DNA of 64,000 nucleotides from Actinophytocola sp963727495 (GTDB lineage Bacteria; Actinomycetota; Actinomycetes; Mycobacteriales; Pseudonocardiaceae): the NCBI GenBank assembly GCA_963727495.1, contig CAVSGQ010000006.1:372001-436000 (forward strand), read 5' to 3'. Position 1 is the stretch's first letter. Each line of letters starts with the position of its first letter. Shown here piece after piece: positions 32,733 to 41,312 of the stretch. A program made the position numbers and the translations under genes. The notes below the pieces were generated by a model. The model had not been told where the DNA came from, ran no database searches, and saw only the letters and a list, made by a program, of their open reading frames with translations.

Positions 32733-33307
32733 GCCGCGTGCGCACCCGCATCCGCACGCTGCTGGCGGCCGGCGCCGCCACGGCGGTCGCCGCCCTGGTC
32801 GCCACCGCCGTCGCCACCGGCACGCCCGCCGCGCTCGCCGGGCCACCCGCCCGCGGCGGCGGCCCGGTCGCGCAGGTCCGCGCCGCCACCACGGCCTACC
32901 GCGACGTCGACCGCGCCGTCGGCGCCGGCTACGTGCAGTTCTTCGGCTGCGTCCACGAGCCGCTCGCCGGCTCGATGGGCATCCACTTCGTGCGCCCGGA
33001 CCTCGCCGCCGACGCGGTCGTCGACGCCCAGCGGCCCGAGGCGCTCATGTACGAGCAGCGTCCGAACGGGACACTCGCGCTGGTGGGCTTGGAGTACGTG
33101 GTGTTCAAGCAGGCGTGGGACGCGGCCAACGCGCACCCGCCGGAGCTGTTCGGCCACCACTTCCACCTGGTGGCGGCGCCGAACCGGTACGGGCTGCCGG
33201 CGTTCTACGCGCTGCACGCCTGGGCGTGGAAGTCGAACCCGAAGGGCTTCACCGAGGACTGGAACCCGAGGGTGCTGTGCCCGAACGCCGAGGGGCACAC
33301 CACCTGA
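32729..33307 (+). CDS. Secreted protein of unknown function, coupled to DUF4242
   Basis: Of the 192 residues, the first 36 form a Sec signal (RTRIRTLLAAGAATAVAALVATAVATG...LAG). The mature region is well structured: ATTAYRDVDRAVGAGYVQFFGCVHEPLAGSMGIHFVRPDL, then PEALMYEQRPNGTLALVGLEYVVF and a His-rich HPPELFGHHFHLV...NRYGLPAFYALHAWAWKSNPKGFTEDWNPRVLCP. The two Cys could form a disulphide, and the His cluster could bind metal or heme. I recognise it as a widespread uncharacterised family but cannot name a function. Start GTG 32729; GTG 32738 is possible. Confidence 0.7.
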   Translation: MSRVRTRIRTLLAAGAATAVAALVATAVATGTPAALAGPPARGGGPVAQVRAATTAYRDVDRAVGAGYVQFFGCVHEPLAGSMGIHFVRPDLAADAVVDAQRPEALMYEQRPNGTLALVGLEYVVFKQAWDAANAHPPELFGHHFHLVAAPNRYGLPAFYALHAWAWKSNPKGFTEDWNPRVLCPNAEGHTT

Positions 33308-33468
33308 ACGGGCGTACCCGGGCGACCCGCCTGCCGGACCGGGGCGGGTTGCCCGATCGGGTGATCTCCGGGCGCCCACCGTGTGTCCCTTGTGGACACG
33401 GGGAAGTCTGGGGGCACCGCGCGTCCAGCCACGGACGCGCCCGTCACGCCTGGAAGGGGGCGGTGGCT

Positions 33469-34395
33469 GTGTCGATCGCCGCGCCTACGACCGCGCTCGC
33501 TGCCGTTGATTTCGGTCAGGGCATCTCGAACGCCTGGAGCTCGATAGCCACGTTCGTGCCGAAGCTGCTCGCGTTCCTGGCCGTCCTGCTGATCGGCTGG
33601 ATGATCGCGAAGGCGATCGCGAAGGCCGTCGGCACGGTGCTGGACCGGATCGGGTTCGACCGGGTGGCGGAGCGCGGCGGCATCAACCGGATGATGTCGC
33701 GCAGCAGCTACGACGCCTCGGCCGTCATCGCCAAGCTGCTGTACTACGCCATCCTGCTGATCACGCTGCAGATCGCGTTCGGCGTGTGGGGGCCCAACCC
33801 GGTCAGCTCGGTGCTCACCGGCATCGTCGCCTGGCTGCCGAGGGCCGCGGTCGCGATCGTCATCGTCGTGGTGGCCGGCGCGATCGCCCGGGCGGTGCGC
33901 GACCTGACCGGCAACGCGCTGAGCGGGCTGTCCTACGGGCCGCTGCTCGGCACGATGGCCTCGATGTTCATCTGGGGGCTGGGCATCATCGCGGCGCTGA
34001 ACCAGATCGGCGTGGCCACCGCGGTCACGCTGCCGATCCTGATCACCGCGCTGGCGACGGTGGGCGGCATCGCGGTCGTCGGCGTCGGCGGCGGGCTGGT
34101 CCGCCCGATGCAGGCACGCTGGGACCGCTGGCTGAACCGGGCCGAGGAGGAGCTCCCGCACGCGAAGGCCGCCGCGGACGCCTACCAGCGGGGCCGGGAG
34201 GACGCGGCCCGCACGGGCGCGCCGATGGCGCGCCCCGCGCAGCCGGTGGCGGCCGGCCGCCCGATGCCGGCCGGCTCCGCCGAGGGTATGGCCGGCATGG
34301 CGGGTCCGGGCGCGCAGCCGTCCGGGATGCCGTCCGGGATGCCGCCGGGGATGTCGTCCGGCGGCCAGGCGCCGGAGGGGCCGCCGATGCGCTAG
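33469..34395 (+). CDS. Mechanosensitive channel (MscS/TM-helix)-family membrane protein
   Basis: The 308-residue protein has four or five transmembrane segments in two repeat-like pairs: FVPKLLAFLAVLLIGWMIAKAIAKAV, VIAKLLYYAILLITLQIAFG, AAVAIVIVVVAGAIARAVRDL and ASMFIWGLGIIAALNQIG. These match the conserved TM helix of small MscS-like or CmpX proteins. The C-terminal 100 residues are a cytosolic Met/Pro/Gly-rich tail (PSGMPSGMPPGM). There is no beta-domain of classical MscS, so channel activity is inferred. GTG 33469 sits 8 nt after GAAGGGGG. Confidence 0.75.
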   Translation: MSIAAPTTALAAVDFGQGISNAWSSIATFVPKLLAFLAVLLIGWMIAKAIAKAVGTVLDRIGFDRVAERGGINRMMSRSSYDASAVIAKLLYYAILLITLQIAFGVWGPNPVSSVLTGIVAWLPRAAVAIVIVVVAGAIARAVRDLTGNALSGLSYGPLLGTMASMFIWGLGIIAALNQIGVATAVTLPILITALATVGGIAVVGVGGGLVRPMQARWDRWLNRAEEELPHAKAAADAYQRGREDAARTGAPMARPAQPVAAGRPMPAGSAEGMAGMAGPGAQPSGMPSGMPPGMSSGGQAPEGPPMR

Positions 34396-34408
34396 GCCGC
34401 GGCGACAC

Positions 34409-34442
34409 CGCGACGGCCGGGTCCGACCCACCGGCCGTCGCG
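34409..34442. terminator. Bidirectional hairpin between MscS-like and DUF6401-like genes
   Basis: A perfect 12-bp stem (CGCGACGGCCGG with CCGGCCGTCGCG) surrounds a 10-nt loop in the 69-bp convergent gap. Confidence 0.65.
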
Positions 34443-34464
34443 GGTTGTCCTGGGTCCGCTCGCG

Positions 34465-34854
34465 TCAGGTCAGCGAGGGAAGGGCGTCGGTCGAGCCGAC
34501 CGGGTGACCGGGACGCAGGCTCCGGGCGAGCGAGCACACCGCGAGCAGCCGCATGCTGACCCAGTCGGCCCGCAGCCAGCCGGCCGCGTCGCCGGGCAGC
34601 CGCGGCGCGGTGCCGCTGTCCCGCAGGTGGTCCAGTACGCCCTGGGCATAGCCGGCGAGCAGGACGGTGCCGGCCACGGCCGCGCCCGACTCGACGCCGC
34701 CGCTGAGGATGTCGCGCACCGCGGCGGCGTGCTGGTCGACCACCGCGCCGAGCCCCGGGATCGCGGCCGCGGCGACCAGGCCGGCCGCGCCGACCTGCTC
34801 GTGCAGCCGGTCCAGGACCCGCCGGGCCGACCGCTCCAGACGGCGAACTCCCAC
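34465..34854 (-). CDS. Small actinobacterial protein, DUF6401-like
   Basis: A 129-residue mostly helical protein: VGVRRLERSARRVLDRLHEQVGAAGLVAAAAIPGLGAVVDQHAAAVRDIL, then a GYAQGVLDHLRDSGTAPRLPGDAAGWLRADWVSMRLLAVCSLAR tail. The start GTG 34854 is supported by GGAGGTGA just upstream. It resembles uncharacterised DUF6401 proteins of actinobacteria, some of them near natural-product genes. Family assignment is tentative, and no function is proposed. The 34867-35139 stretch upstream holds only promoter-type GC-rich sequence. Confidence 0.6.
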   Translation of the reverse strand: MGVRRLERSARRVLDRLHEQVGAAGLVAAAAIPGLGAVVDQHAAAVRDILSGGVESGAAVAGTVLLAGYAQGVLDHLRDSGTAPRLPGDAAGWLRADWVSMRLLAVCSLARSLRPGHPVGSTDALPSLT

Positions 34855-35139
34855 CTCGTCACCTCCGCTCTCGACGATCCGGCAGCGTGTGTAACACGCG
34901 GTGCGGGCCGCTCCGGGAAGGGAGTGAGCCGCACCACACGAATCGGCAGGCGCATCCGTGGCATGAGGCGCGGCCGGGTGTGACCATGCCCGCCAGGGCG
35001 GGCGGTGCGCGGCCGGCGCCGGACCGGCCACGCCGCGCGGGCCCGCCCGGGAGCATGATGTCGAGGGCCGGCCGGCGGCTCCGACCTCCCCGCGACGCCG
35101 GCCCGCGAGGGGCCGGCCGGAGGACAAGGGAGAGACGTC

Positions 35140-35508
35140 ATGAAGTTCCTGCTGATCATGCAGGTCAACCCGGCCGCCTTGGAGGCCCTCACCGAGGCCG
35201 AGCGTAACTCGATCATGGACGGCCACGAGAGCTTCATGAAGACCGTCCGCGAGTCCGGCGAGTTCATCGCCACCCAGGCGCTGGCCGATCCCACGAACTC
35301 GGTCACCGTGCGCGGCACCGGCGGCGTGCCGGCGGTGACCGACGGCCCGTTCCTGGAGGCCAAGGAGTTCATGGGCGGCTACTACCTGGTCGACGTCGAG
35401 TCCAAGGAGCGTGCGGTCGAGCTCGCCGGGCTGATCCCCGACACCCGGTTCAGCGGCTTCGCGATCGAGGTGCGCCCGGTGATGTTCGAGGCCGGGTTCG
35501 ACATGTGA
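35140..35508 (+). CDS. YCII/DGPF-domain protein
   Basis: A 122-residue dimeric ferredoxin-like YCII protein: MKFLLIMQVNPAALEALTEAERNSIMDGHESFMKTVRESGEFIATQAL, with the family DGPFLEAKEFMGGYYLVDVES. The GGGAGAGACGTC site precedes ATG 35140. YCII/DGPF genes almost always sit directly before an ECF42-type sigma factor, as here: its TGA overlaps the sigma ATG. Its biochemical role is unknown, and it probably belongs to the same stress regulon. Confidence 0.88.
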   Translation: MKFLLIMQVNPAALEALTEAERNSIMDGHESFMKTVRESGEFIATQALADPTNSVTVRGTGGVPAVTDGPFLEAKEFMGGYYLVDVESKERAVELAGLIPDTRFSGFAIEVRPVMFEAGFDM

Positions 35509-36772
35509 TGAGCGGCACCGGGACGGTCGAGGACCTGCTGCGCACGCTCGCGCCGCGGGTCCTCGCCGTGCTCGTGCGCCGGCACGGCCAGTTCGACGCG
35601 TGCGAGGACGCCGTGCAGGAGGCGCTGCTCGCGGCGGCCACACAGTGGCCGGCCGACGGGGTGCCCGCCGAGCCGGCCGGGTGGCTCGTCACGGTCGCCG
35701 GGCGCCGGCTCACCGACCAGTGGCGCAGCGAGTCGGCACGCCGCAGGCGCGAGACGGCGGACGCGGTGCGCACCCCCGGCCACCAGCTGGTCGCCCCCGA
35801 TCCGGCCGCCGAGCTGGAGCGTGTCGCCGGCCAGGACACGGACGACACGCTGACCCTGCTGTTCCTGTGCTGCCACCCGGAGCTGTCCGCGCCGTCGCAG
35901 GTGGCGCTGACCCTGCGGGCGGTGGGCGGGCTGACCACCGAGCAGATCGCGCGCGCGTTCCTGGTGCCCGAGTCGACGATGGCGCAGCGGATCAGCCGGG
36001 CCAAGCAGAAGATCCGGGACGCGGGCGCCACCTTCGCCATGCCCGGCGGGGCGGAGCGCGCCGAGCGGCTCGCGGTGGTGCTGCACGTGCTGTACCTCGT
36101 CTTCAACGAGGGCTACACCGCGACGTCCGGACCCGACCTGCAGCGCGTCGAGCTGACCGCCGAGGCGATCCGGCTCGCCCGCGAGGTGCACCGCCTGCTG
36201 CCGGCGGGCGACCGGCGGCCGGCGAGGCCGCGGGCCTGCTGGCGCTGATGCTGCTCACCGACTCCCGACGGGCCACCCGCGGCACGCCCGACGGCGCGCT
36301 CGTGCCGCTCGCCGAGCAGGACCGCGGCCGCTGGGACGCGGCGCTGATCAAGGAGGGCACCGAGCTCGTCGAGCGCACGATGGCGACCGCGCCGCTCGGC
36401 CCGTACCAGCTGCAGGCCGCGATCGCCGCGGTGCACGCCGAGGCCGCCGACACCGCCTCGACCGACTGGCGGCAGATCCTCGTGCTGTACGGGATCCTCG
36501 ACCGGATGGCGCCGAACCCGATGGTGACGCTGAACCGCGCGATCGCGACCGCCCAGGTGCACGGCCCCCGCGCCGGCCTGGAGCTGCTCGACTCGCTGGC
36601 CGGCGACAAGCGGGTGGCCGGCCACCACCGCCTCGACGCCGTCCGCGCCCACCTCCTGGAGCAGGCCGGCGACCTCCCCGCGGCCCGCGACGCCTACGCC
36701 CGGGCCGCCCGCCGCACGGTCAGCCTCCCCGAGCAGCGCTACCTCGAAGCCAAAGCCGCCCACCTCCGCTGA
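35508..36772 (+). pseudogene. ECF42-type RNA polymerase sigma factor (DUF6596), one-base frame break near 36210
   Basis: The first frame (35508 to about 36205) encodes sigma region 2 (HGQFDACEDAVQEALLAAATQWP), region 4 (LTTEQIARAFLVPESTMAQRISRAKQKI) and FNEGYTATSGPDL. The rest of the conserved C-terminal TPR-like domain (GEAAGLLALMLLTDSRR...ALVPLAEQDRGRWD...YQLQAAIAAVHAEA...YGILDRMAPNPMVTLNRAIA) continues in another frame to 36772. One missing base in the CGGCGGCCGGCGAGG stretch explains it. If repaired, the protein has about 421 residues and belongs to ECF42, with the C-terminal extension needed for activity. Real truncation or consensus error. Confidence 0.85.
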
Positions 36773-36778
36773 CCGCCC

Positions 36779-37019
36779 GCGAGTCCAACACTCCGAACCC
36801 GCGTGTCCAACACTCAGGACCCCCGAGTCCAACACTCGGCAACCTCGCGTCCGCGGCGTCCGTTGCCGCAGCCGCGAACTCGCGGGTCGGGAGCGTAGGA
36901 CTCGCCGGTCGGGAACGTTGGACACGCGGGTCGGGAGCGTAGGACTCGCCGGTCGGGAACGTTGGACTCGCGGGTCGGGAGCGTTGGACACGCGGGTCGG
37001 GAACGGGGGACTCGCGGGT
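36779..37019. repeat. 22-nt tandem repeat array in inverted arms, locus 1
   Basis: The left arm (36779-36838) has three 22-nt units in one orientation (GCGAGTCCAACACTCCG and variants). The right arm (about 36876-37019) has six or seven units of the reverse complement (GTTGGACTCGCGGGTCGGGA and variants). They are separated by a 40-nt centre. The period of 22 is not a multiple of 3. It fills the 310-bp gap between the sigma factor and the P450 gene. The same units recur at 62970-63222. Confidence 0.75.
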
Positions 37020-37082
37020 GGTCGGGGGGCTGGGGATCGGGGGGCGGATAGTCTCGCGGCGTACGAGATAGGGGGTTTTGTC

Positions 37083-38354
37083 ATGGGGCTGCGGTCGCGA
37101 ATCATGGGGCTGGTGACGCGCTGGTATCTCGCGCGTGCGCAACGCAAGGGGTTCGACCTGTCGAAGATGGCGTTGCTGCCGGACGCGGCGCTGATGCCGT
37201 TACGGCGCGAGGGCCTCGACCCGGTCGCCGAGCTGGGCGAGGTCCGGTCGCGCGAGCCGGTGAGCAGGGTCAACATCCCGTTCGGCGTCAACGTGTGGCT
37301 GGTGACCGGGTACGAGGAGGCCAAGGCGGTCCTCGGCAACGCCAAGGGCTACAGCAACGACTTCGCGAACCTCGTCGGCCAGCACGGCGCCTCGGAGAGC
37401 CACAGCCCCGGCGGGCTCGGCTTCGCCGACCCGCCCGAGCACACCCGGCTGCGCAAGCTGCTCACGCCGGAGTTCACCATGCGCCGGCTGTCGCGGCTGA
37501 CGCCGGGCATCAAGGCGATCATCGACCAGCGGCTGGACGCGATGGCCGCCGCCTCCGCACACGGGCCGGTCGACCTCGTCGCCGAGTTCGCGCTGCCGAT
37601 CCCGTCGCTGGTGATCTGCGAGCTGCTGGGCGTCTCCTACGAGGACCGGGACGACTTCCAGCGCCTGTCGATGGCCCGCTTCGACCTCTTCGGCGGCGCC
37701 ACCGCCTCCCTCGGCGCGATCTCCGAGTCGCTGGAGTACCTGCGCGGCGTGGTGCGCAAGCAGCGCGAGCAGCCGGGCGACGGCCTGCTCGGGATGATCA
37801 TCCGTGAGCACGGCGACGACGTCGACGACCTGGAGCTGGCCGGGCTGGCCGACGGCGTGCTCACCGGCGGCTTCGAGACCACCGCGAGCATGCTGGCGCT
37901 CGGCGCGCTGGTGCTGCTGCAGGACCGCGACTCGTTCAAGCTCGTCCACGACGACGACGCGGCCGTGCACGACTTCGTCGAGGAGCTGCTGCGCTACCTG
38001 ACCGTCGTGCAGGTCGCGTTCCCCCGGTTCGCCCGCGAGAACATGACCGTCGGCGGCGTCGAGATCGCCAAGGGCGACGTGGTGATCGTGTCGCTGGCCG
38101 GCGCGGACCGCGACCCGGTGCTCGGCCCGGACCTGGAGCGCGTCGACCCGACCCGGGCGCCGACCTCGCACTTCGCCTTCGGGTACGGCGTGCACCGCTG
38201 CATCGGCGCCGAGCTCGCCCGGATGGAGCTGCGCGCGGCCTACCCGGCGCTGGTCCGCCGGTTCCCGTCGATGCGCCTCGCGGACGAGGATCTCGGCTTC
38301 CGCAAGGTGTCCATCGTCTACGGCGTGGAGCGCCTGCCGGTGCTGGTCGACTGA
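37083..38354 (+). CDS. Cytochrome P450
   Basis: The 423-residue bacterial P450 has I-helix LTGGFETTASMLALG, the K-helix ExxR in FVEELLRYLTVVQ and the heme loop FGYGVHRCIGAELARMELR with the proximal Cys. The substrate-proximal F(A)DPPEHTRLRKLLTPEFT is also typical. It is a class-I enzyme needing external ferredoxin and reductase; none is adjacent. The N-terminal MGLRSRIMGLVTRWYLARAQRKG is slightly longer than usual. ATG 37083 was chosen. It resembles macrolide/terpene-modifying families, but the substrate is unknown. Converges with radA, leaving 7 bp between them. Confidence 0.93.
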   Translation: MGLRSRIMGLVTRWYLARAQRKGFDLSKMALLPDAALMPLRREGLDPVAELGEVRSREPVSRVNIPFGVNVWLVTGYEEAKAVLGNAKGYSNDFANLVGQHGASESHSPGGLGFADPPEHTRLRKLLTPEFTMRRLSRLTPGIKAIIDQRLDAMAAASAHGPVDLVAEFALPIPSLVICELLGVSYEDRDDFQRLSMARFDLFGGATASLGAISESLEYLRGVVRKQREQPGDGLLGMIIREHGDDVDDLELAGLADGVLTGGFETTASMLALGALVLLQDRDSFKLVHDDDAAVHDFVEELLRYLTVVQVAFPRFARENMTVGGVEIAKGDVVIVSLAGADRDPVLGPDLERVDPTRAPTSHFAFGYGVHRCIGAELARMELRAAYPALVRRFPSMRLADEDLGFRKVSIVYGVERLPVLVD

Positions 38355-38361
38355 CTGACCG

Positions 38362-39753
38362 CTACTCGGCCACCACCGCGTTCGCGTACAGCGCCTGCAG
38401 GGCCGCGCCGAGGTTCGGCGTCACGGTCGCCCGGATGCCGTCGGGCAGGGTGCCCGCGTCCGGCGGCACCAGCGCTCTGGTGAACCCGAGCCGCGCGGCC
38501 TCGGCCAGCCGCGCCTTGACCCCGGCCACCCGGCGCACCTCGCCGGCCAGCCCGACCTCGCCCAGCACCACCAGGTCCGGGGGTAACGGGATGTCCCGCG
38601 CCGCCGACGCGACCGCCAGCACCAGCGCGAGGTCGGCGGCCGGCTCGTGGATGCGCATGCCGCCCACGGTCGCGGTGAACACGTCCTGCTCGGCCAGCCG
38701 GATGCCGCCGCGCCGTTCCAGCACGGCCAGGGCCATCGCCACCCGCGCCGAGTCGAGCCCGCTGACCGCCCGCCGGGGCGTGCCCAGCGCGGACTTGGAC
38801 ACCAGGGCCTGCACCTCCCCCAGCAGCGGCCGCTTGCCTTCCACGGCAACGGTGATCGCCGTGCCGGGCACGCCCGCGTCGCGCCGATTGAGGAAGAGCC
38901 CGGACGGGTCGGGCACGCCGAGGATGCCGTCGTCGACCAGCTCGAAGCAGCCGACCTCGTCGGCCGGGCCGAAGCGGTTCTTCACCCCGCGCACCAGGCG
39001 CAGCGTCGAGTGCCGGTCGCCCTCGAAGTGCAGCACCACGTCGACGAGGTGCTCGAGCACCCGCGGGCCGGCGATCGCGCCGTCCTTCGTGACGTGGCCC
39101 ACCAGCACCACCGGCAGGCCGCGTTCCTTCGCCAGCGCCACCAGCGCCGCGGTGACCGCCCGCACCTGGGTGACGCCGCCGGGCGTCCCGTCGATCTCCG
39201 TGGAGCCCAGCGTCTGCACCGAGTCGACCACGAGCAGCCCCGGCCGCACCGCGTCGACGTGCCCGATCACCGCCGCGACGTCGCTCTCCGCGGCCAGGAA
39301 CATGGACTCGTGCACGTTGCCCGTCCGCTCGGCCCGCAGCCGCACCTGCCCGGCCGACTCCTCGCCGGTGACGTACAGCGAGGGCGCCGCCGCCCCGTCG
39401 CGCGCCGCCCAGCGGAACGCCACCTCGAGCAGCAGCGTGGACTTGCCGACCCCGGGCTCGCCGGCGAGCAGCACGACCGCGCCGGGGACCAGACCGCCGC
39501 CCAGCACCCGGTCCAGCTCGGGCACCCCGGTGCGCCGCGCCCGCGCGGCCTCCACGTCGACCTCGGCGATCGGGCGCGCGGGGGCCGAGGGCGCCCCCGC
39601 CGCGATCCTGGCCAGCGCGGCCCGCGGGACGCCGATCTCCTCGACGGTGCCCCAGGCCTGGCACTCCTGGCACCGGCCGTACCACTTGGCGGACTCGTTG
39701 CCGCACTCGGCACAGCGGTACCCGGGGCCCTTCGCTCGCGTGTTCTTCGCCAC
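38362..39753 (-). CDS. radA: DNA repair protein RadA
   Basis: RecA-like branch-migration ATPase of 463 residues. It has an N-terminal C4 zinc finger (CAECGNESAKWYGRCQEC), Walker A AGEPGVGKSTLL near 97, a Walker B-type LLVVDSVQTL, the RadA-specific KNRFG motif and a C-terminal Lon-protease-like domain (PLPPDLVVLGEVGLAGEVRRV). It matches Rv3585, and lpqE and carD follow as in mycobacteria. The usual downstream gene disA is absent: a convergent P450 lies there instead. Confidence 0.96.
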   Translation of the reverse strand: MAKNTRAKGPGYRCAECGNESAKWYGRCQECQAWGTVEEIGVPRAALARIAAGAPSAPARPIAEVDVEAARARRTGVPELDRVLGGGLVPGAVVLLAGEPGVGKSTLLLEVAFRWAARDGAAAPSLYVTGEESAGQVRLRAERTGNVHESMFLAAESDVAAVIGHVDAVRPGLLVVDSVQTLGSTEIDGTPGGVTQVRAVTAALVALAKERGLPVVLVGHVTKDGAIAGPRVLEHLVDVVLHFEGDRHSTLRLVRGVKNRFGPADEVGCFELVDDGILGVPDPSGLFLNRRDAGVPGTAITVAVEGKRPLLGEVQALVSKSALGTPRRAVSGLDSARVAMALAVLERRGGIRLAEQDVFTATVGGMRIHEPAADLALVLAVASAARDIPLPPDLVVLGEVGLAGEVRRVAGVKARLAEAARLGFTRALVPPDAGTLPDGIRATVTPNLGAALQALYANAVVAE

Positions 39754-39803
39754 GGGATCAACCTAGGGGCGCCCACCGACAAAACCGGTGCGACGCGGCG
39801 GGC

Positions 39804-40520
39804 CTACTCCGCGGCGTCCCCGGTCGGCTCCGGCCGGGCGCTCGCCGGCGAGCCGATCGGCACGTCGATGGTGATCTCGCCCGCCTGCTCGAAGACGAAC
39901 GTGACCGGCACGTTCCGGCCGATCGGCAGGTCCGCGGTGAGCCCGGTCAGCACGATGCTCAGCGTGCCGATCTCCTGCGGCGCGAGCTCAGTGCCGGTGA
40001 CCTCGGGCTGCGTCGGCGACGCCGGCGACTGCGACCCCGAGGTCGGCGTGTCGGTGGCGCCGGGCGGCGAGGGCTCGGTGATCGAGGAGTCCGGCAGCGA
40101 GGACTCCGTGCTCTCCGGCCCGGTCGCCGAGGAGGCCGAGGACGGCGTCGACTCGTCGGGGACCACGACCTGCAGCGCCGAGTCGCCCGGCAGCGAGGTG
40201 TCGCCGAGCAGCTCCACCTTCCCGGCCGCGGGGCTGGACACCGAGGTCAGGACGTCGTCGGCGAGGCCGGTGTTGATGATGCTCAACGTCAGTGGCGCGT
40301 CGCCGCCCCTGTCGTAGCTGCCGGTCTCGGGGTAGGCGACCACGACGTCGCGCAGCGCGATGTTCCCCACATTGCCCATGTTGCCGTTCACCGCGGGCTC
40401 GACGTGGTCGGTCTGGGTGACCTGTCCGGCGGCACAACCTGCGACGACGAGGGCGGCGAGGCCGACAGCCACCGCCGGCAGGATCGTGCGCAGCGGTCCG
40501 GTCGATCGACGGCTCACCAT
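39804..40520 (-). CDS. lpqE: LpqE-like lipoprotein
   Basis: The 238-residue lipoprotein has an N-terminal signal with lipobox VVAGC (Cys near 26). A beta-rich domain reads GNIALRDVVVAYPETGSYDRGGDAPLTLSIINTG, then VTFVFEQAGEITIDVPIG. A Ser/Thr/Pro-rich low-complexity insert (about 115-170) sits in the middle. Position between radA and carD matches M. tuberculosis lpqE (Rv3584). The GAGGAAGGACC site precedes ATG 40520. Function is unknown; envelope-associated. Confidence 0.8.
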   Translation of the reverse strand: MVSRRSTGPLRTILPAVAVGLAALVVAGCAAGQVTQTDHVEPAVNGNMGNVGNIALRDVVVAYPETGSYDRGGDAPLTLSIINTGLADDVLTSVSSPAAGKVELLGDTSLPGDSALQVVVPDESTPSSASSATGPESTESSLPDSSITEPSPPGATDTPTSGSQSPASPTQPEVTGTELAPQEIGTLSIVLTGLTADLPIGRNVPVTFVFEQAGEITIDVPIGSPASARPEPTGDAAE

Positions 40521-40778
40521 TGCGGTCCTTCCTCGGGCAGGCCAACTCACGCCGAAGGGTAGCGGGACGGATCCGCCCCACGATCGAGTGGTCTGCCTGA
40601 CGGCACAACCGACTTCGCGCGCTCGCGTCCACAGTGGAGGAGCGGCGCCGTCGATCGAGTTCCTCTTCGGACCCTTCCAGCACGCCTCGAGCGGTTTTGT
40701 CAACCCCCGCCCGCCGGTCACGTGGCCACTGACCTGCGGTTACGGATCGTGGGTCCGATACACCCACACCTGGACACG

Positions 40779-40787
40779 TGTTAAGAT
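40779..40787 (+). promoter_or_regulatory. Extended -10 promoter of carD
   Basis: TG-T-TAAGAT (TG at 40779-40780, TAAGAT 40782-40787) forms an extended -10 element 27 bp before the carD ATG. The GGGGCAGAGGA ribosome site lies between. No good -35 was found, which is tolerable for an extended -10. Confidence 0.5.
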
Positions 40788-40814
40788 GAAACCAGCGAAA
40801 GGGGCAGAGGACAC

Positions 40815-41306
40815 ATGGTTTTCAAGGTCGGAGAGACCGTCGTCTACCCGCACCACGGTGCCGCACTCATCGAAGCAATCGAGACCCGCGTGATCAAGGG
40901 CGAGGAGAAGAAGTACCTCGTCCTGAAGGTCGCCCAGGGTGACCTCACCGTACGCGTCCCCGCGGACAACGCCGAGATCGTCGGCGTCCGGGACGTCGTG
41001 GGCCAGGAGGGTCTCAACCGCGTCTTCGATGTTCTGCGTGCTCCTCACACCGAGGAGCCGACCAACTGGTCCCGGCGGTACAAGGCCAACCTCGAGAAGC
41101 TCGCCTCCGGCGATGTGAACAAGGTTGCCGAAGTGGTGCGCGACCTCTGGCGGCGCGAGAAGGATCGCGGGTTGTCCGCCGGCGAGAAGCGCATGCTCGC
41201 GAAGGCTAGGCAGATCCTCGTCAGCGAGTTGGCGCTGGCAGAGGGCACGGACGAGGGCAAGGCCGAGGTCATCCTCGACGAGGTCCTCGCCACGGCGTCG
41301 GTCTAG
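40815..41306 (+). CDS. carD: CarD-family RNA polymerase-binding transcription regulator
   Basis: The 163-residue protein matches mycobacterial CarD. An N-terminal RNA-polymerase beta-interacting domain (MVFKVGETVVYPHHGAALIEAIETR...YLVLKVAQGDLTVRVP) is followed by the helical DNA-binding half with the conserved Trp in LASGDVNKVAEVVRDLWRREKDRGLSAGEKRML. It stabilises open complexes at rRNA and housekeeping promoters. It starts the carD-ispD-ispF-cysS-rlmB series. Sequence composition is less GC-rich than its neighbours, as is usual for highly expressed conserved genes. Confidence 0.97.
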   Translation: MVFKVGETVVYPHHGAALIEAIETRVIKGEEKKYLVLKVAQGDLTVRVPADNAEIVGVRDVVGQEGLNRVFDVLRAPHTEEPTNWSRRYKANLEKLASGDVNKVAEVVRDLWRREKDRGLSAGEKRMLAKARQILVSELALAEGTDEGKAEVILDEVLATASV

Positions 41307-41312
41307 CCGGCC

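Noticed and set aside
36779..37019. Possible CRISPR array
   Set aside because: The 22-nt units are directly adjacent without unique spacers, occur in both orientations and have no cas genes nearby.
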